Assembly: GCA_008711295.1 (NCBI GenBank)
Contig: VUYV01000020.1
Coordinates: 2,405,296 to 2,469,295, forward strand
Length of the DNA stretch: 64,000 bases
Reading direction: 5' to 3'
Source of the DNA: Anarhynchus alexandrinus
Taxonomy: Eukaryota > Chordata > Aves > Charadriiformes > Charadriidae
The notes under the pieces were generated by a model. That model ran no database searches and was not told the origin of the DNA. It saw only the letters and a program-made list of their open reading frames with translations. Shown one piece after another: positions 12,858 through 24,975 of the stretch. Position numbers and translations under genes: made by a program. Position 1 is the first letter of the stretch. Every line of letters starts with the position of its first letter.

Positions 12858-15416
12858 ATCCTCTGATCAATGGCATGTTATACTTCTCATGGATATTTTA
12901 AGGAAGGTCCGACATACAAAGCAGGAAGGCCAAGTACATATACTCTGATGCAGTAATTTGTACAATAAAGCTCTTGCATTAGCAACGAGGTGCCCTTTCC
13001 AGGTCAGTAATACTGGTGAGGAATAACAAAGTAAAACTTATACAAAGGATCGGGTAACCTGTCTGACAAATAAATGATGACAAGGACTAAGGAAAAATAA
13101 TAATTTTATTTCTAAAAGTAGGATGTCTGGAAGCTCACGAAAGGAAAGAGTTACACATCTATCATGTTCTAACGTACCAAAAAAATTCAAACAGCAGGTC
13201 AAAAAAAAAAATCTGTGAACGTTATGTCTTTCAACAGCTGGAAAACATGGCAAACAAAAAGATGAGTTTAAAAGATGAAAACATTCACAAAATTGAGAAA
13301 TATTATGGGACTTTTTTGTGACTCTAAAAAGCAACTCATTGCTTTGGAAAGTATGCAGATTGTGCTTTCAAAGTTCAAAGATATATGTTGGTAGAAACAG
13401 TATGGAGTACTTTTGTACCTATTACAGCAAAACTCCTTGATGAGAACACGCTGCCATTAGCATCTTTTGTTTAAAATGAAAATGGTTTGATGTAAAATAC
13501 AACCACCTGTAGGTAAATAATTCTAGAAACTGCTTGTGTTCTTACTGAAGAGACAACTGAGCCTCTCAACTCCAGAACAAACCAAGACTTTGGTTACACT
13601 GTAATTATTTAAATTGGAAGTATGAAAAATACCTTGCTGCATTCTTTGGAAAATGAAACTTTGTAACAAAATGTAATAGATCATCTGTTTAATACAGATC
13701 AAAAACATATAATTTAGTAATATGGGCATTCTAATAATGTTCCTCCTCTATAAGCTTTAGGAGAAATAAATTGTTTAAAAAAATTGCTGTGGGTACAGAT
13801 TTTAAGGACAAAAGAGGGAGAAGACCTATAACAGCAGCATGTGTTTATAGTTCCACTCAGCCACTACATGAGTAGCTGTAACCTCCCTCTGCACAAACTG
13901 AACTTCACTACAGTTATGCAGTGCTCCACACAGATAACTACACAGGGTATTAGATTTCTTGCAAATGGCAACCAATTTGAAATTAGAATTATGTTTAAAA
14001 GCCCATTATTCTTCAGGGCTTAAAGTGACCTTTAAGAACTACAAGTTGGAAGTAATGTTTCTTATAGGCTGATTTGGTAAGTTTACACAATGCACATCAT
14101 TTTTTTTCAATAAAGAGATGAGAATTTACGAAGACTGGCATGAGAGCAAACAGGACTGTCTACACGGATTAGTAATGGAAAAGGCCTTCTTCATGCATGT
14201 ACAACCACCCCGGAGGCAGCTTCTGACTGTATTTCTGAGAACTCACTGATTAAGACTGAACTATACAATCACAAGAGAAAGTGCTTAGAAAAAAAGAAAT
14301 TAATTGATATTCCCAGTTCCTTTTATTAGTCAACTTCTTTCCACCTGTCTGCTGAGAACTAATGTTGACATCTGGTGCCACATATGTTGGCAATAATTGC
14401 TCTAAAATTGGACATAAACTGCTATTTGACAATTCTTCCAATGCCTTACGAAGGAAACACCATCCCCATACACTACACATGATCAGAAATCCTGACTCCT
14501 AATAACGTTAGAGTTGACAGACTCTAATTACTACAAATGTAATGTGCTATCCAAAGTTCCTTGTAAAGTGGGAAAGTACAATGTTTTGTGGGGAACTACA
14601 CATGTGGGATGTAGACATGCATGCATACACACAGAAGCAGCAGCTTTTGGTGCCTCTTATCATCGCGTTATATAAGGCCCTAACCTCACAAAGACTTGCA
14701 TATATTCCTAAATTCACATATTGTAAATTGTTCACTGAAGTCAACTGTGGAATCTGGACTTCATCTGAGACAATACACAACAATTACAAAAGACAGAAGC
14801 ACAAGCAAACAAAGAGGATGATATTGCACTTGGTCAGTTAGAGAAAAATGTATTTTTTCTGTATAAATGAATTGAAAGAAATCTCTTTCTTTGGCCGCTA
14901 CTGGTTAGCCAATTTACCAGGCACAAAAATTAATTATAAGATAATCTTATGCAAATAAGATTTGCTTATGAAGAATGAGATTCTTCTAACATTTTATTCA
15001 TTCAAAAGCTAATATAAAGGTGATAAAACTGAGTAATCGGAGATGATACACCTTTCTCTAGTGCACTAAAATGTTATTTTTATCATTCATCAAAATCAGG
15101 AATAATTTAAAACCAAACCCAATAGGGATGCTTGATGGCGCTGTGCAAAGGTCGAAACCAGAAACAGTTTACTGTACTTTGTAAAAAAACGCAACTATCC
15201 CCCACATTAGCAACAGCCCTTCAAGTCTGTAGAGCCTGGGAAGATGATAACACAGTTGACAAATATTCAAATAAGAAAAGCATTCATTCTTACCCTGCTA
15301 GATTGCAAAAGCAAAAAAAAATGAAGTATGTTTTAGAAGGCATTATCAATTTCATTGTAAGATATGAAAAACTGTATTGCTGTAAAGAATATAGGTTTTC
15401 TTTAAAAGTTCCTTAC

Positions 15417-15495
15417 CTCGTTAGCTGTGTTGTGAGTTCCGACTATTCTGATAAAAGATGCAGGCTGTTTATCAAAAGTGACTGTTTGCCAGGAT
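15417..15495 (-). CDS. BTBD9: BTBD9 coding exon: late strands of second F5/8C domain
   Basis: This 79-base exon has acceptor ...tttttgtag and donor gtaagg. Its first base (A) completes the Lys codon from the upstream exon. It reads SWQTVTFDKQPASF and IRIVGTHNTANE and ends on a complete codon (phase 0). The IRIVGTHNT motif repeats the one in the exon at 56.3 kb, marking the equivalent strand of the second discoidin-like domain. A longer open frame covers the same interval on the plus strand, but only the minus-strand reading has splice sites and matches a known protein. Confidence 0.95.
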
Positions 15496-18400
15496 CTACA
15501 AAAAAAGTCCAGAAAGACATACAAATATTAAACACTGTCACAACAACTTGCAGTAAAATATACAGAGAATCCATTCAAGTGACAGTACATACTATTATCA
15601 CGTAATAGGGCAAATAGAGAAACATTTTTCATGACCTGACTTTCCATCACTCCTTGTTCATTTTTATTTTCAAGTGCCTTGACTGTGCTTATGTGTTCCC
15701 ACACATGCCTTATACTACTATAATTTGTATGTAGGAATAATACTCATGCTATTGCTGAAAGTTAAGAAAACGGTAATAGAAAAAAACCTGAATCGAAGTC
15801 TAAAATCTCCGACTAATACTGACTGTATTAGATAAACAAAAGATCAGATAAATAAAAGTAAATGCATTCACCTGTTAACTACCCATGTGAAATCATCAGA
15901 GCCTGGTTAAAGAAAATTACAGTTCTAGGGGAAAAAACACCACCCAAACCCTCAAATAAACTCCTTGCACTCTAAGTGGAGCAGCTGGGGCAGAGGAGCC
16001 ACGCTCCCCCTGTGTGGGCCAAGGTAATTTACTGGAAGGACAAGTGACATACAGCATTCTTCCCAGTTCAGGTTGTGAGGATTTCCCCATCCTGACACAG
16101 AGGCAGCGGGGAGAACAGACCACCCTCCCAGAGCTGGAGGGTAACTTTTTGGGCTAGACTGAGAGTACTAGAATTAGATTGGGACCACTATAATCTTCCT
16201 TCCTCAGTCATGCTCCTCTGATCTGGGGGAGGTACAACATCTCCAGTAGCCTAATACACAGCAGGAAAAGGACACCGATTCTCACCATCCCTTTGTGCTT
16301 ACAGAGCACACTGACAGTAAAACAGAAGAAACAAAAAGAGTAACAGGAACGAGAGGTTTCGGTTTGGTGCCAGTCTCCCACAACACTAGATTAGCACTTG
16401 AACACGTTAGAATTTAAATGATTTTATATTCATAAACCATGAAAGCTAGATACGGAATTTAACAACTTTTTAGCAAAACTAGACTGTCACAGAAGGCTTC
16501 AGAGATAAAATGTAGTATAACTTGATTAACTCACTACAGAAGAAAAACACTGGATAGTTTTCCTGAATGTGTTCAGAATACCTTCAGAAGTGTTCATGTA
16601 AGAAATAAGGGACCAAAGCAAAACTGGAAGAAAGCACCACTCACCACCAGCAGACTACCCCAAAGTCTGGCAGTGTCACCAGCTTGGTTGCTGACAATTT
16701 GTCAGGCACTTGCATCTGCCCGGAGTAGGAAAACCTCTTTGTCACAAACATAGCATTTCTGGGTTTAATTTAGTCGACTATTACTTTTATCACTGCTGTC
16801 AGGTTATATTTGCTTAAAGAAGATTATGAGCCCAATCAGGACCTAATTTCAAGTAGTTTACTGGTATTACTGCATGAAGTAATGGCTGTAATTAGAGTTA
16901 CTCATCATAATAGAGAGGTGCGGTCTGTGTCAGGCCTCAGAGGCACAGCAGTTATCTAGCTAACGTCATGGTTTATTTATATCCCTTATGTGGCTGTGTC
17001 CTCCTTATTTTAAAGCTCAGGCTGTTTCTTCAAGCTCTAAATAAAATAGAAAATGAGAATGGACTATTTTGTTGACTGTCTCAAGATCTGAAAGACTGCT
17101 ATGATTTAAACATTCTTTTCTCTAAACAGGAGAACAATTCTTCTTGAGTTTCCTTCTCATATTACTCTAGCACAGCCAGTCAGGTAATCTGCATGGCCAA
17201 ACATAACTTGTAAACTTCAAGTATAGAATCCCAAAGATGAGTGGCCGGACAATCAAATGATTGCAGCGCTACTACTCCTAACAAAGTATGGCCATAGTTT
17301 GCGATACGCATATGCTTTCACATTCACACGCACGCACTTTATGCAAGAACAGCGATGACATAAAAATCAGATTTCCCTAGTTAGTGATTTGGAAAATATT
17401 CTAAAGCTGTACTAAATAAAAGAGTTTAAAATCCTAAAGAAGCTATTAAGAACAGCCTATGCCTTCCTACCCTCTCAGGTAGGGTTTGTGTTCTGCGACA
17501 GAAAATAGGTTATTTAGGGATCATACAACAGAATATAAATGGGTCTGTATTTATTTATAGTACTCCTGAGCACTGGTCAAATACACACTGCAAGAATTCA
17601 GTGCAGATTTTCCAAAGATGGCAATAAATGCAATTGTGTGTCGTATGAGGTGACAAGGAAGCTGACACATCTATTCAGGAATACAGCTGAAGAGCATGAC
17701 AGATATTAAAAGAGGTTGAGAAAAAGGCCTCTGAAGATCCTTTTGACAACACTTCTAGATCAGCTCTTCCAGGAAGCTCCTAAGTTCTTTCACTTCCCAC
17801 TGCATTAGAAGTCTTTATTTTCTGCTACAATGCTGTTATTAGGGTTGAATTAGAATTATCCTTTTAATAATATTAAACCATGATAGAAAATAGTAAAAAA
17901 AAATTATTGAGGATGTGAGATTTGAAGGGATAGAGGGTTTTCGATAAATTTGGTCCTAATAATATTTACTGTTTTGGTATGGTTCATTGTATTCCTTTCC
18001 CATTGGAAAAAGAATTTTAATATCTCTTCTACAAATTGTCTATAATTTTTGACTTACAAGTTATTAAAATTCAAGAATATTGCCACTAGAGAATTAGTAC
18101 TTGATGGGATAATGAGAAAATTAGGTCTCTTAGTTTATTTCTTTAGCAAAAAGGAAAAAACAAAGTAGAAAACAACCCAAAGGGATGTGGAGAAAGTCAC
18201 TTTTGAAATGAGCGAGGCAAACCTTCTTCAGTAGAAAGTTGCACTGATTTCGACTCTAACCGTGCATTTGAGAACATCAATATATACAAAGCAATACCTC
18301 TCCGGTACAGATATAATTATGCAGCAAAGAGATAATTTATGCAGTGTAACTATACCCATATGGGAAGAGAGATTACTGACAGAACATTATCAAGGCATAT

Positions 18401-21400
18401 CTGCCCTCTTTTTGCATTTTTTGCTGATATAACAAATTCACTAAGACTTCTATTTATGTATCAAGCCATAACAATTGTTCAGTGGTGTTCCTCGACTAAA
18501 TGAAAGACATCATAAGTAAGCCTTAAGTTTCTTCTTAATCTCCTTCTTTTACTACTAGTTATCTCTTCTGGTACTGTTGTAATAATTTCAATTTCTCTGT
18601 AGAAATTTTATTTTGCAAATTATTTTGTAGTTGTGCCATTTGTGTAGTCATGCCATGTGTATGTGCTCATTTTATACTTTCTTCACAAGAGCTAGTCTTT
18701 CTATCCTCAAAATCACTTTTGATGGTTTGTACAAAAATTTCCTCCAAATTTTATACATATTGATTTCATACATAAGTCACTGTATTACATGAACAGCAGC
18801 ATTAAAACATATGAAAAGCACCTAATTTTTGGTCTGGGATTCAATACTTCTGTGCAATAGATGCCATTCCTTCACCTTTACTCCCCATATGCCAAGCAAA
18901 ACAAATCTTTCAAGCTGGTGGCAATACTTTCACCTTCTTTTCCTAGGACACGGTCATAAAGAAGCTGTCAGAACTTACTTCTCCCACAAACTGACATTGT
19001 TGTCTTTGGACTTTCTGGATCTCTGTATTCCTTATTAGTGACCCTGTAGCAAACTGGTTTTTCAGGGTTTAGCTTTTTTAAATATTCAGGAAGTGTTGAT
19101 CTTTTTTTCTGCTTTCACACCTGTCTTGCTGGTTCATTCGTTTTACATTTGCTGTTTGATCTGCAGCAGTCCTGGCCATTACTTTCACAACAGAAATAAT
19201 CACTACCTCAAGCTGAGGTTTACAACTCTAAGTGAAGACTCGGGACCAGCAGCCTACTCACATTTATACCATGGTCCTCAAGCTGAAATGCAGCACTACA
19301 AGTTGTTTGGCTAGCAAAGGTCCCCTGATATCACAGCTCCATTTTCCAAAAGAAATTAGCCTTGTTACAGTCCTACGGTGTTTTATTTAACACTCCACAT
19401 CTCACCTCAGCCACCCGACTTCTCACTCTCTCGTTCTGCCCAACACCCCCGAGGAGATGCAGTAATTGATGATTAGCATTCCAAAGCCATGCTTGCATCC
19501 TGTGAGCCTGTCATATTTAATTACATTTTAACTATATTCGTCTTCTATAATAGCCTGAACATAATTTAGATAATTATCTTTTGCTCTCTTATTCTCTGAC
19601 TCTGCCTGTCTCACTTAGAGCTCCTTGCAATGAAAATCACTTTCTCTACTCAAACATATAAACAGACTCTTGGGCCAAGTGCTTTCATCTCTCCAACGGC
19701 AACAGCTGTCACTGAAAACGCAATGGCTTTGTGCATCCCACAATCTCTTCACCATATTCTATTCAGAAGAAGAAGAAAATCATTAGAAACCCCTCCACTT
19801 TCGTGTTCCTTCCTGTCTTTATCTTTACTAGACTATTCCAAGAAGAATGCAAGAAAGAGTGATGTCCAGGTAAATTATAACAATAGCTTGCTATTGCTTA
19901 AGCTACCTAGAGCTCCAAAATAGCAATTCACCTCTTAAAGAATTTAATGGCTTTTCTCAGCATTTGGAATCCTTGCCTAGTTATTTCTATGAAAAGCTGC
20001 TACCTTTCTAAAGATTTATTACATAGCATAGGCTATAAATAGTGACCCTTCCCCGTTATTTCCTTCTCTTCCAGAAAGAAAAAATTAAGAAAGAAGTGGA
20101 AGTTTATCTTTTATTGAGGTCTTCTAATGAGCCACTGGCGCTACAGAATACTACAACACTGTGGGATCACCAGAGCAGCAGTGATTATAGCTGAAACCAA
20201 GTTCAAGCCAAAGATGTAAGATGAAAGAGAAAGCTGTTACACGTAACTAACATTCATCAAGCTGTAATAACCATATCATATTCATATCATGGCTTGTTAT
20301 AGGCTAAGAATGTACATTTTGCGTGTGCACGTTGTGTCTCCTCACATTCCAAAGTGACATACAACCTCCATTTTTGTTCCTCACTCCAAGAAAAAAAAAC
20401 AAAGCAGAGATGGAAGTCAATGCGGAAATGAACAGCACACCCTGAAAATGTCAATTAACAGCAAGTAACCTCCATTTTGCTTTCTAATACTTGTCCACGT
20501 ATGACTTGTTCTATAGCAAGTGAGAAAACACTTCATAGCTTAATTGTATGTGGACTTTTTCAACTGTGACTACATTTTTTTTAATGAAATACAGCATTCA
20601 TTGTGATAGAATAGTGAGAAGATATTTGTAAAAGCAGGTGACAGGAAAAGGAAAGAAGAGTTGTGCTGTCTTTCCATACATCACTCTGATGAGTGCACTG
20701 ATGTAAACAAGACAGCAAGTAACCAGCATGTGAACCTGCCAAATAAAAAACTGCGTGCGCACGTAAGGAAGCCAACCGAGACTCAAGAAGTACCGCAGTA
20801 TGTTCTGCATGATGTGTGTTACACCCCTGCCTTTATTAATGAATACCATACTAACATCTACTATGGAGCACCTACAAAATAAACACAGAAGTGTGCACTA
20901 AAAATGCTATAACAGTTTTTGTTATACAGACATTTTTCTTTATAAAATACCAAAAAGGTCTACAGCTACCTTATAAATTGCCTATAAAAAACATGTTTGA
21001 CACCATAACAGTACTAAACAATAAAGTGAATTAATACTCTCTCTCTCTCGTTAAAGCTGTAATTTAACATACTAATTCAGAGTGTCAGACCCATAAAGCA
21101 CAGAAGTCTAACGGGGTAGCTGGCTCAGCCGCCCCCTTTCCACCCAGCCTCCCAAGCCACTGAGGGGGAAGACAAAGCATGAGAAAGAAAATATTGTGAG
21201 GAATCAAAGGTCATCTACATTTTGGTTTTTAAATTAAAGTCAAATTAAATGCAGTTCTACCCTTGGTCTACCTCAACTGAAAACTGAGACCTAAAACCGC
21301 GGTTTTGTCTATTCTTTTAAGGACTTGCTTAAAAGGTGGCCTGTCAAACACGGTGCTTCTAAGCAAGTAAGGAAGGTGCAAGCTAGAAGTAACAGCTTTC

Positions 21401-24400
21401 TCTCTGCAGCTCTTGGAGACAAAAGAAAAACTCACCTATTAATGCATCTTGGTTATATTTATGCTATAGTCCATTGACGAGGTAGATGACACACTTTATC
21501 CAGTCTAATACGGAAAAAAAACCCCGAAAGGACTTGAAGTACTAATGGCAAAGGTAATAAAAATGGTTAAAAGAGAAATATAATGAGAGTCTAGAATAAA
21601 TGTGAGAATAATAAATACTAAAAATAACAGATTGCAGTATTTGTTATGTAACGGCTTTATATATTGACAAGTAAAAATATACATTCCTACTTCCTGGGAA
21701 AACTCGCCTCAAAAGTTTTTATTCTAAGTATACTTCCCATAAGGAACACATAATTTTGAAAGCTTCTGAACAAAATTTGTAGTTATTTCTGCCCTATGAT
21801 TGGTCCCTCCCACCAATCCAAACAAATAAGAAAACTTTACTGAACTGCTACAAACATTTTATTGTATATGATTTACTGAAGAAACCAGGTCTGGGCTTGG
21901 TAAAGCAGACCTATTAGAATAAAAATTCTGACATATCTAGTCTATACTGACTTTCTGATATCTTTATAAAGCTTCTAACATAAAAGACTCCTTATAGTAA
22001 CCCCTGCTTTCACAGCTTCAGTGACATTTCTGCTGGTTTAGAAAAAATATTACATAAAGAAAATGTTAAAATATAGTCAAATTGAGCAACGGTAAAACTG
22101 AATGTAGTAATTATTTTTCTAAGTGTACTAACCAATGTTCAAATATATCCACGTGCCAATGTAGGCATCCAGTAGCATTTTTGTACTGCATAAGCTGTGT
22201 ACTCATGTAATTTACCTTGCTCACACATTTTTTCAATTTCAACTGGCTGCCTTTCTGTAATTCCAGAAATAAAGTTTATATTTAAAAATCTTACACAAAA
22301 TGAAACTATTAGCAATTTTCCGGCAACTAGCAGAACGCCATGAGCAAAATTTCTATGCTGTGTCAAGAACTGTGCATGTACCTACACACACATCCTTGGG
22401 GGATGGCAGTGGTGGCAGATGGAGGCTGTGAACTTGAGTAACTTGACCTATGAGTTCATCTTACATACTTGTGTGTACACCAGCGTGTACAAGCAGAAGA
22501 CAAGCATGCACAATCCTAGAGGTTGCACTTGCTCATTACCAATGGTGACTGCTCCTGATGTTCATGTAGACAGCAAAGATAGGAAAAGCCTCTCAACACA
22601 TTAACGTGCCCAGTAATACAATTAGCGGGCTGCTTTGACTATTGGAGACTTCTTCCCCCCATAATCCAACAACAGATTGTAAGCTATTTTTGTTATACAA
22701 CTTTTCATACAAATGGAATAGTCGATTAACAGCAAATATATAAACAATATTTTTAGAGCTATGAGACAGAAACATGCTCCCTATTAATCAGTTCCTCTGT
22801 AGCATGTAGACTAACACTGTATTTATCGCACGTCTCTCTGAGATTCCTTTGGGTGTGATTTCATGGCCCACTCATAAAAACTTCACATTTACAGCAACCG
22901 CCCTTCTATTACTGTCGATAACATCTAATTGACATGTCAAACCTCCAAGGAACGTAGTAAATTGAACCACAGCCTCTAAGAAGAATGAAATAGTAAAAAA
23001 AGTAAATCAGCGTGTGCCTCCTCATAACAGCAATACAAACATACTGAGCTTTGCTAATGGAAGGGAGGAAAACTGTAACCCTTTCTACTACCCACAGTGA
23101 ATTACCTATTAACCTCAAGGTCAGAAAACAAAGCCTTGTGACCTCAGACTGAAACCATCTAGAAAAAAAACTGCACCCACATCCATGAATGCAGTAATTC
23201 TAGACATGAGACTAAAGTAAACTAACAGACAAAAATAATAAATACAACTTTTACTTCTGTTACCATGTTACAGAAGAGAGAAAATGTGGCCCCCTCCCAC
23301 TAGTTTCCGATAAACTAAATTTTAGCATTTAATTCAGAACTCTGTACCTTAAAAATTATATAGACAAAGTAGAGAGAGATGGGTAAAAGTCATAAATATA
23401 ATTTTAAAAACAGGGGAAACTTGACTTATGATGAAAAAGCACAAAAAAGTCAGGCAACGCTTTTTGAAATAGCAACTGAAGTAACAGGAAAAAGGCAGAA
23501 TGACTTTAGAATTGTGAAGGTGAAGTGTATGAAACCCATAAGAAAGAAAAATTGGTTTGAAGGGATACCAGAAAAATAATGGAATTAAATTAGGTAATAT
23601 GATGTTCAGTACTGGTATTGAGAAAAAAAAAATCTTACTGTGGGATCTCGGTGTGATAGAAAAGCAAAGAGCAGAATGGAAGCAGCATCCCTTCAAGTAT
23701 ATGAAACAAACTGATGGAGCATTATTCTAAAAAAATACACAACATACCACATAGTGAAGAAACCCCCAAAGGATGATAAAGATATAATAATTCTCCCATT
23801 TTGCAATTCATGGATATAATCTGTCTCCTGGTAAAAACATTACTGTGAATAAATCAATGGCTTAATACCGCATAGATCTCAACGCAGGGTATTTGTAACA
23901 CTAAAGACCATACCTGGTTTTGCCAGCATAAGCAAATGTGTACTTTTCAGAGTTTTAATGAAATTAGTTCGTGAATGTCAACAATCTAATTAGGGCAAAT
24001 CTCTAGATTTGATGCGTTAACATCTGATTGGCCTCCTGACTATAGAAGGTGATGTCAACAGTTGCTGTATTTAATGGCTTTGCCTGTAAGAAAGGCCTAC
24101 AGACAAAATAGTAACTTACCATCCAGTTCAGGAACATTTGGTCATCTCCTATTCACTGGGTTATTAGATGACCTTATGCAACAATGAATTTTTAAGTAAA
24201 CACACATAACCACAAAACAACAGTTCGTGTATTAGGCATTTCTTTCTGATCTCAGGCAGATAAATGGGCCAGTTTCACAGGAGACATCTACAATTTGGAT
24301 AACCTTTTTCTAGTAATTTATATTGAGTCAGGGGTATATGATAGAGATAATGACACATTGTGTACTAATTGGCTAGTAGTGATATATAACCTAAAAGACA

Positions 24401-24761
24401 GGCCTGATAGTTTACTGAAAACCAGACGAAGCAAGAAGTCTTGTGATGTTGCCAAGGACAGCTCCTGATAATGAACAAGAACCTGTCTGGAGAAGCGGCT
24501 GAAACCGACCCTGCGGTCTGGACAAAGACCAAGGAAGAACTGAGTCTGCGCAAAAGCAAAAGGTTACTTGCGGTGATGAAGAGGAATCATCAGCCTTCAT
24601 CCTCACGACCCTCAGCGACCACCACCAGGAGGCAATGCGCAAGCGTAGTTGGGAGGAGTTTATGAAAATGATGTATTAGAGTTAATTTTAATACGAAGCG
24701 GGGACAGGTCATGCATATGTATAGGCGTATTCGGAAATCTTATGTTTATGTGATTAAGTAC

Positions 24762-24770
24762 TATATATAT
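24762..24770 (+). promoter_or_regulatory. LTR TATA-like box
   Basis: An alternating TA run about 70 bases upstream of the LTR AATAAA at 24838, as expected for U3/R spacing in a compact retroviral LTR. Activity cannot be judged from sequence. Confidence 0.5.
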
Positions 24771-24837
24771 CTGAGAAAGCCACTGCATTGGGCGCGCACG
24801 ATTTTGGTGGGGCGACCCCCGGTGCTGCCCGGCGTTG

Positions 24838-24843
24838 AATAAA
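24838..24843 (+). terminator. LTR poly(A) signal AATAAA
   Basis: AATAAA in gttgaataaacataccta, near the 3' end of the LTR. It is followed about 25 bases later by a GT-rich stretch (ctcggttgtgg), the expected R/U5 layout. It reads opposite to BTBD9 transcription. Confidence 0.6.
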
Positions 24844-24917
24844 CATACCTACTTTACAACCATCTCGGTTGTGGACTCTCATTTCCGCGCGTCAATATTT
24901 ATTTATAAAGGTGCTGA

Positions 24918-24975
24918 GAGCGCGCATGCTTGTGGGTGCCTGCACACATGTGGGTATGTGCATGCATGCACAGGC
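24918..24975. repeat. Purine/pyrimidine-alternating CA/TG/GC-rich stretch
   Basis: A degenerate run of gcgcgcatgc, tgcacacatg, tatgtgcatgcatgca type steps directly right of the LTR edge. It behaves like an eroded TG/CA microsatellite with several alternating segments. Confidence 0.55.

Larger units (their letters stand above)
10369..15416 (-). other. BTBD9: BTBD9 intron (about 5.0 kb) before the last coding exon
   Basis: GT-AG intron joining the exons at 15.4 and 10.2 kb. It contains a CR1 LINE fragment near 12.7 kb, a possible MIR-like remnant near 12.2 kb and a T-run near 10,659. Nothing else was recognised. Confidence 0.93.
24339..24894 (+). mobile_element. Solo LTR of an avian endogenous retrovirus
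   Basis: A CpG-rich block unlike the surrounding AT-rich intron. It has LTR architecture on the plus strand: a TATA-like run at 24762-24770 (ctatatatat), a GC-rich segment with ggtggggcgacccccggtgc, an AATAAA at 24838-24843, and an end at ...ccgcgcgtca (24894). The likely left edge is the TG at 24339, but this is uncertain because no target-site duplication is obvious. No gag, pol or env remnant and no second LTR flank it, so it is a solo LTR. It lies antisense to BTBD9 within the 20.3 kb intron. Family naming needs a repeat library; a class II (ERVK-like) assignment is only a guess. Confidence 0.8.

Noticed and set aside
15132..15605. 157-codon plus-strand open frame
   Set aside because: It lies antisense over the BTBD9 exon at 15,417-15,495, whose coding constraint on the other strand helps keep it open. 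Its product resembles nothing known.
15960..16140. GC-richer patch in the 20 kb intron
   Set aside because: Considered as an unknown SINE or hidden exon, but no splice-bounded frame or repeat match was recognised.
24412..24665. Open frames on both strands inside the LTR
   Set aside because: They fall wholly within the non-coding LTR and do not resemble retroviral proteins.
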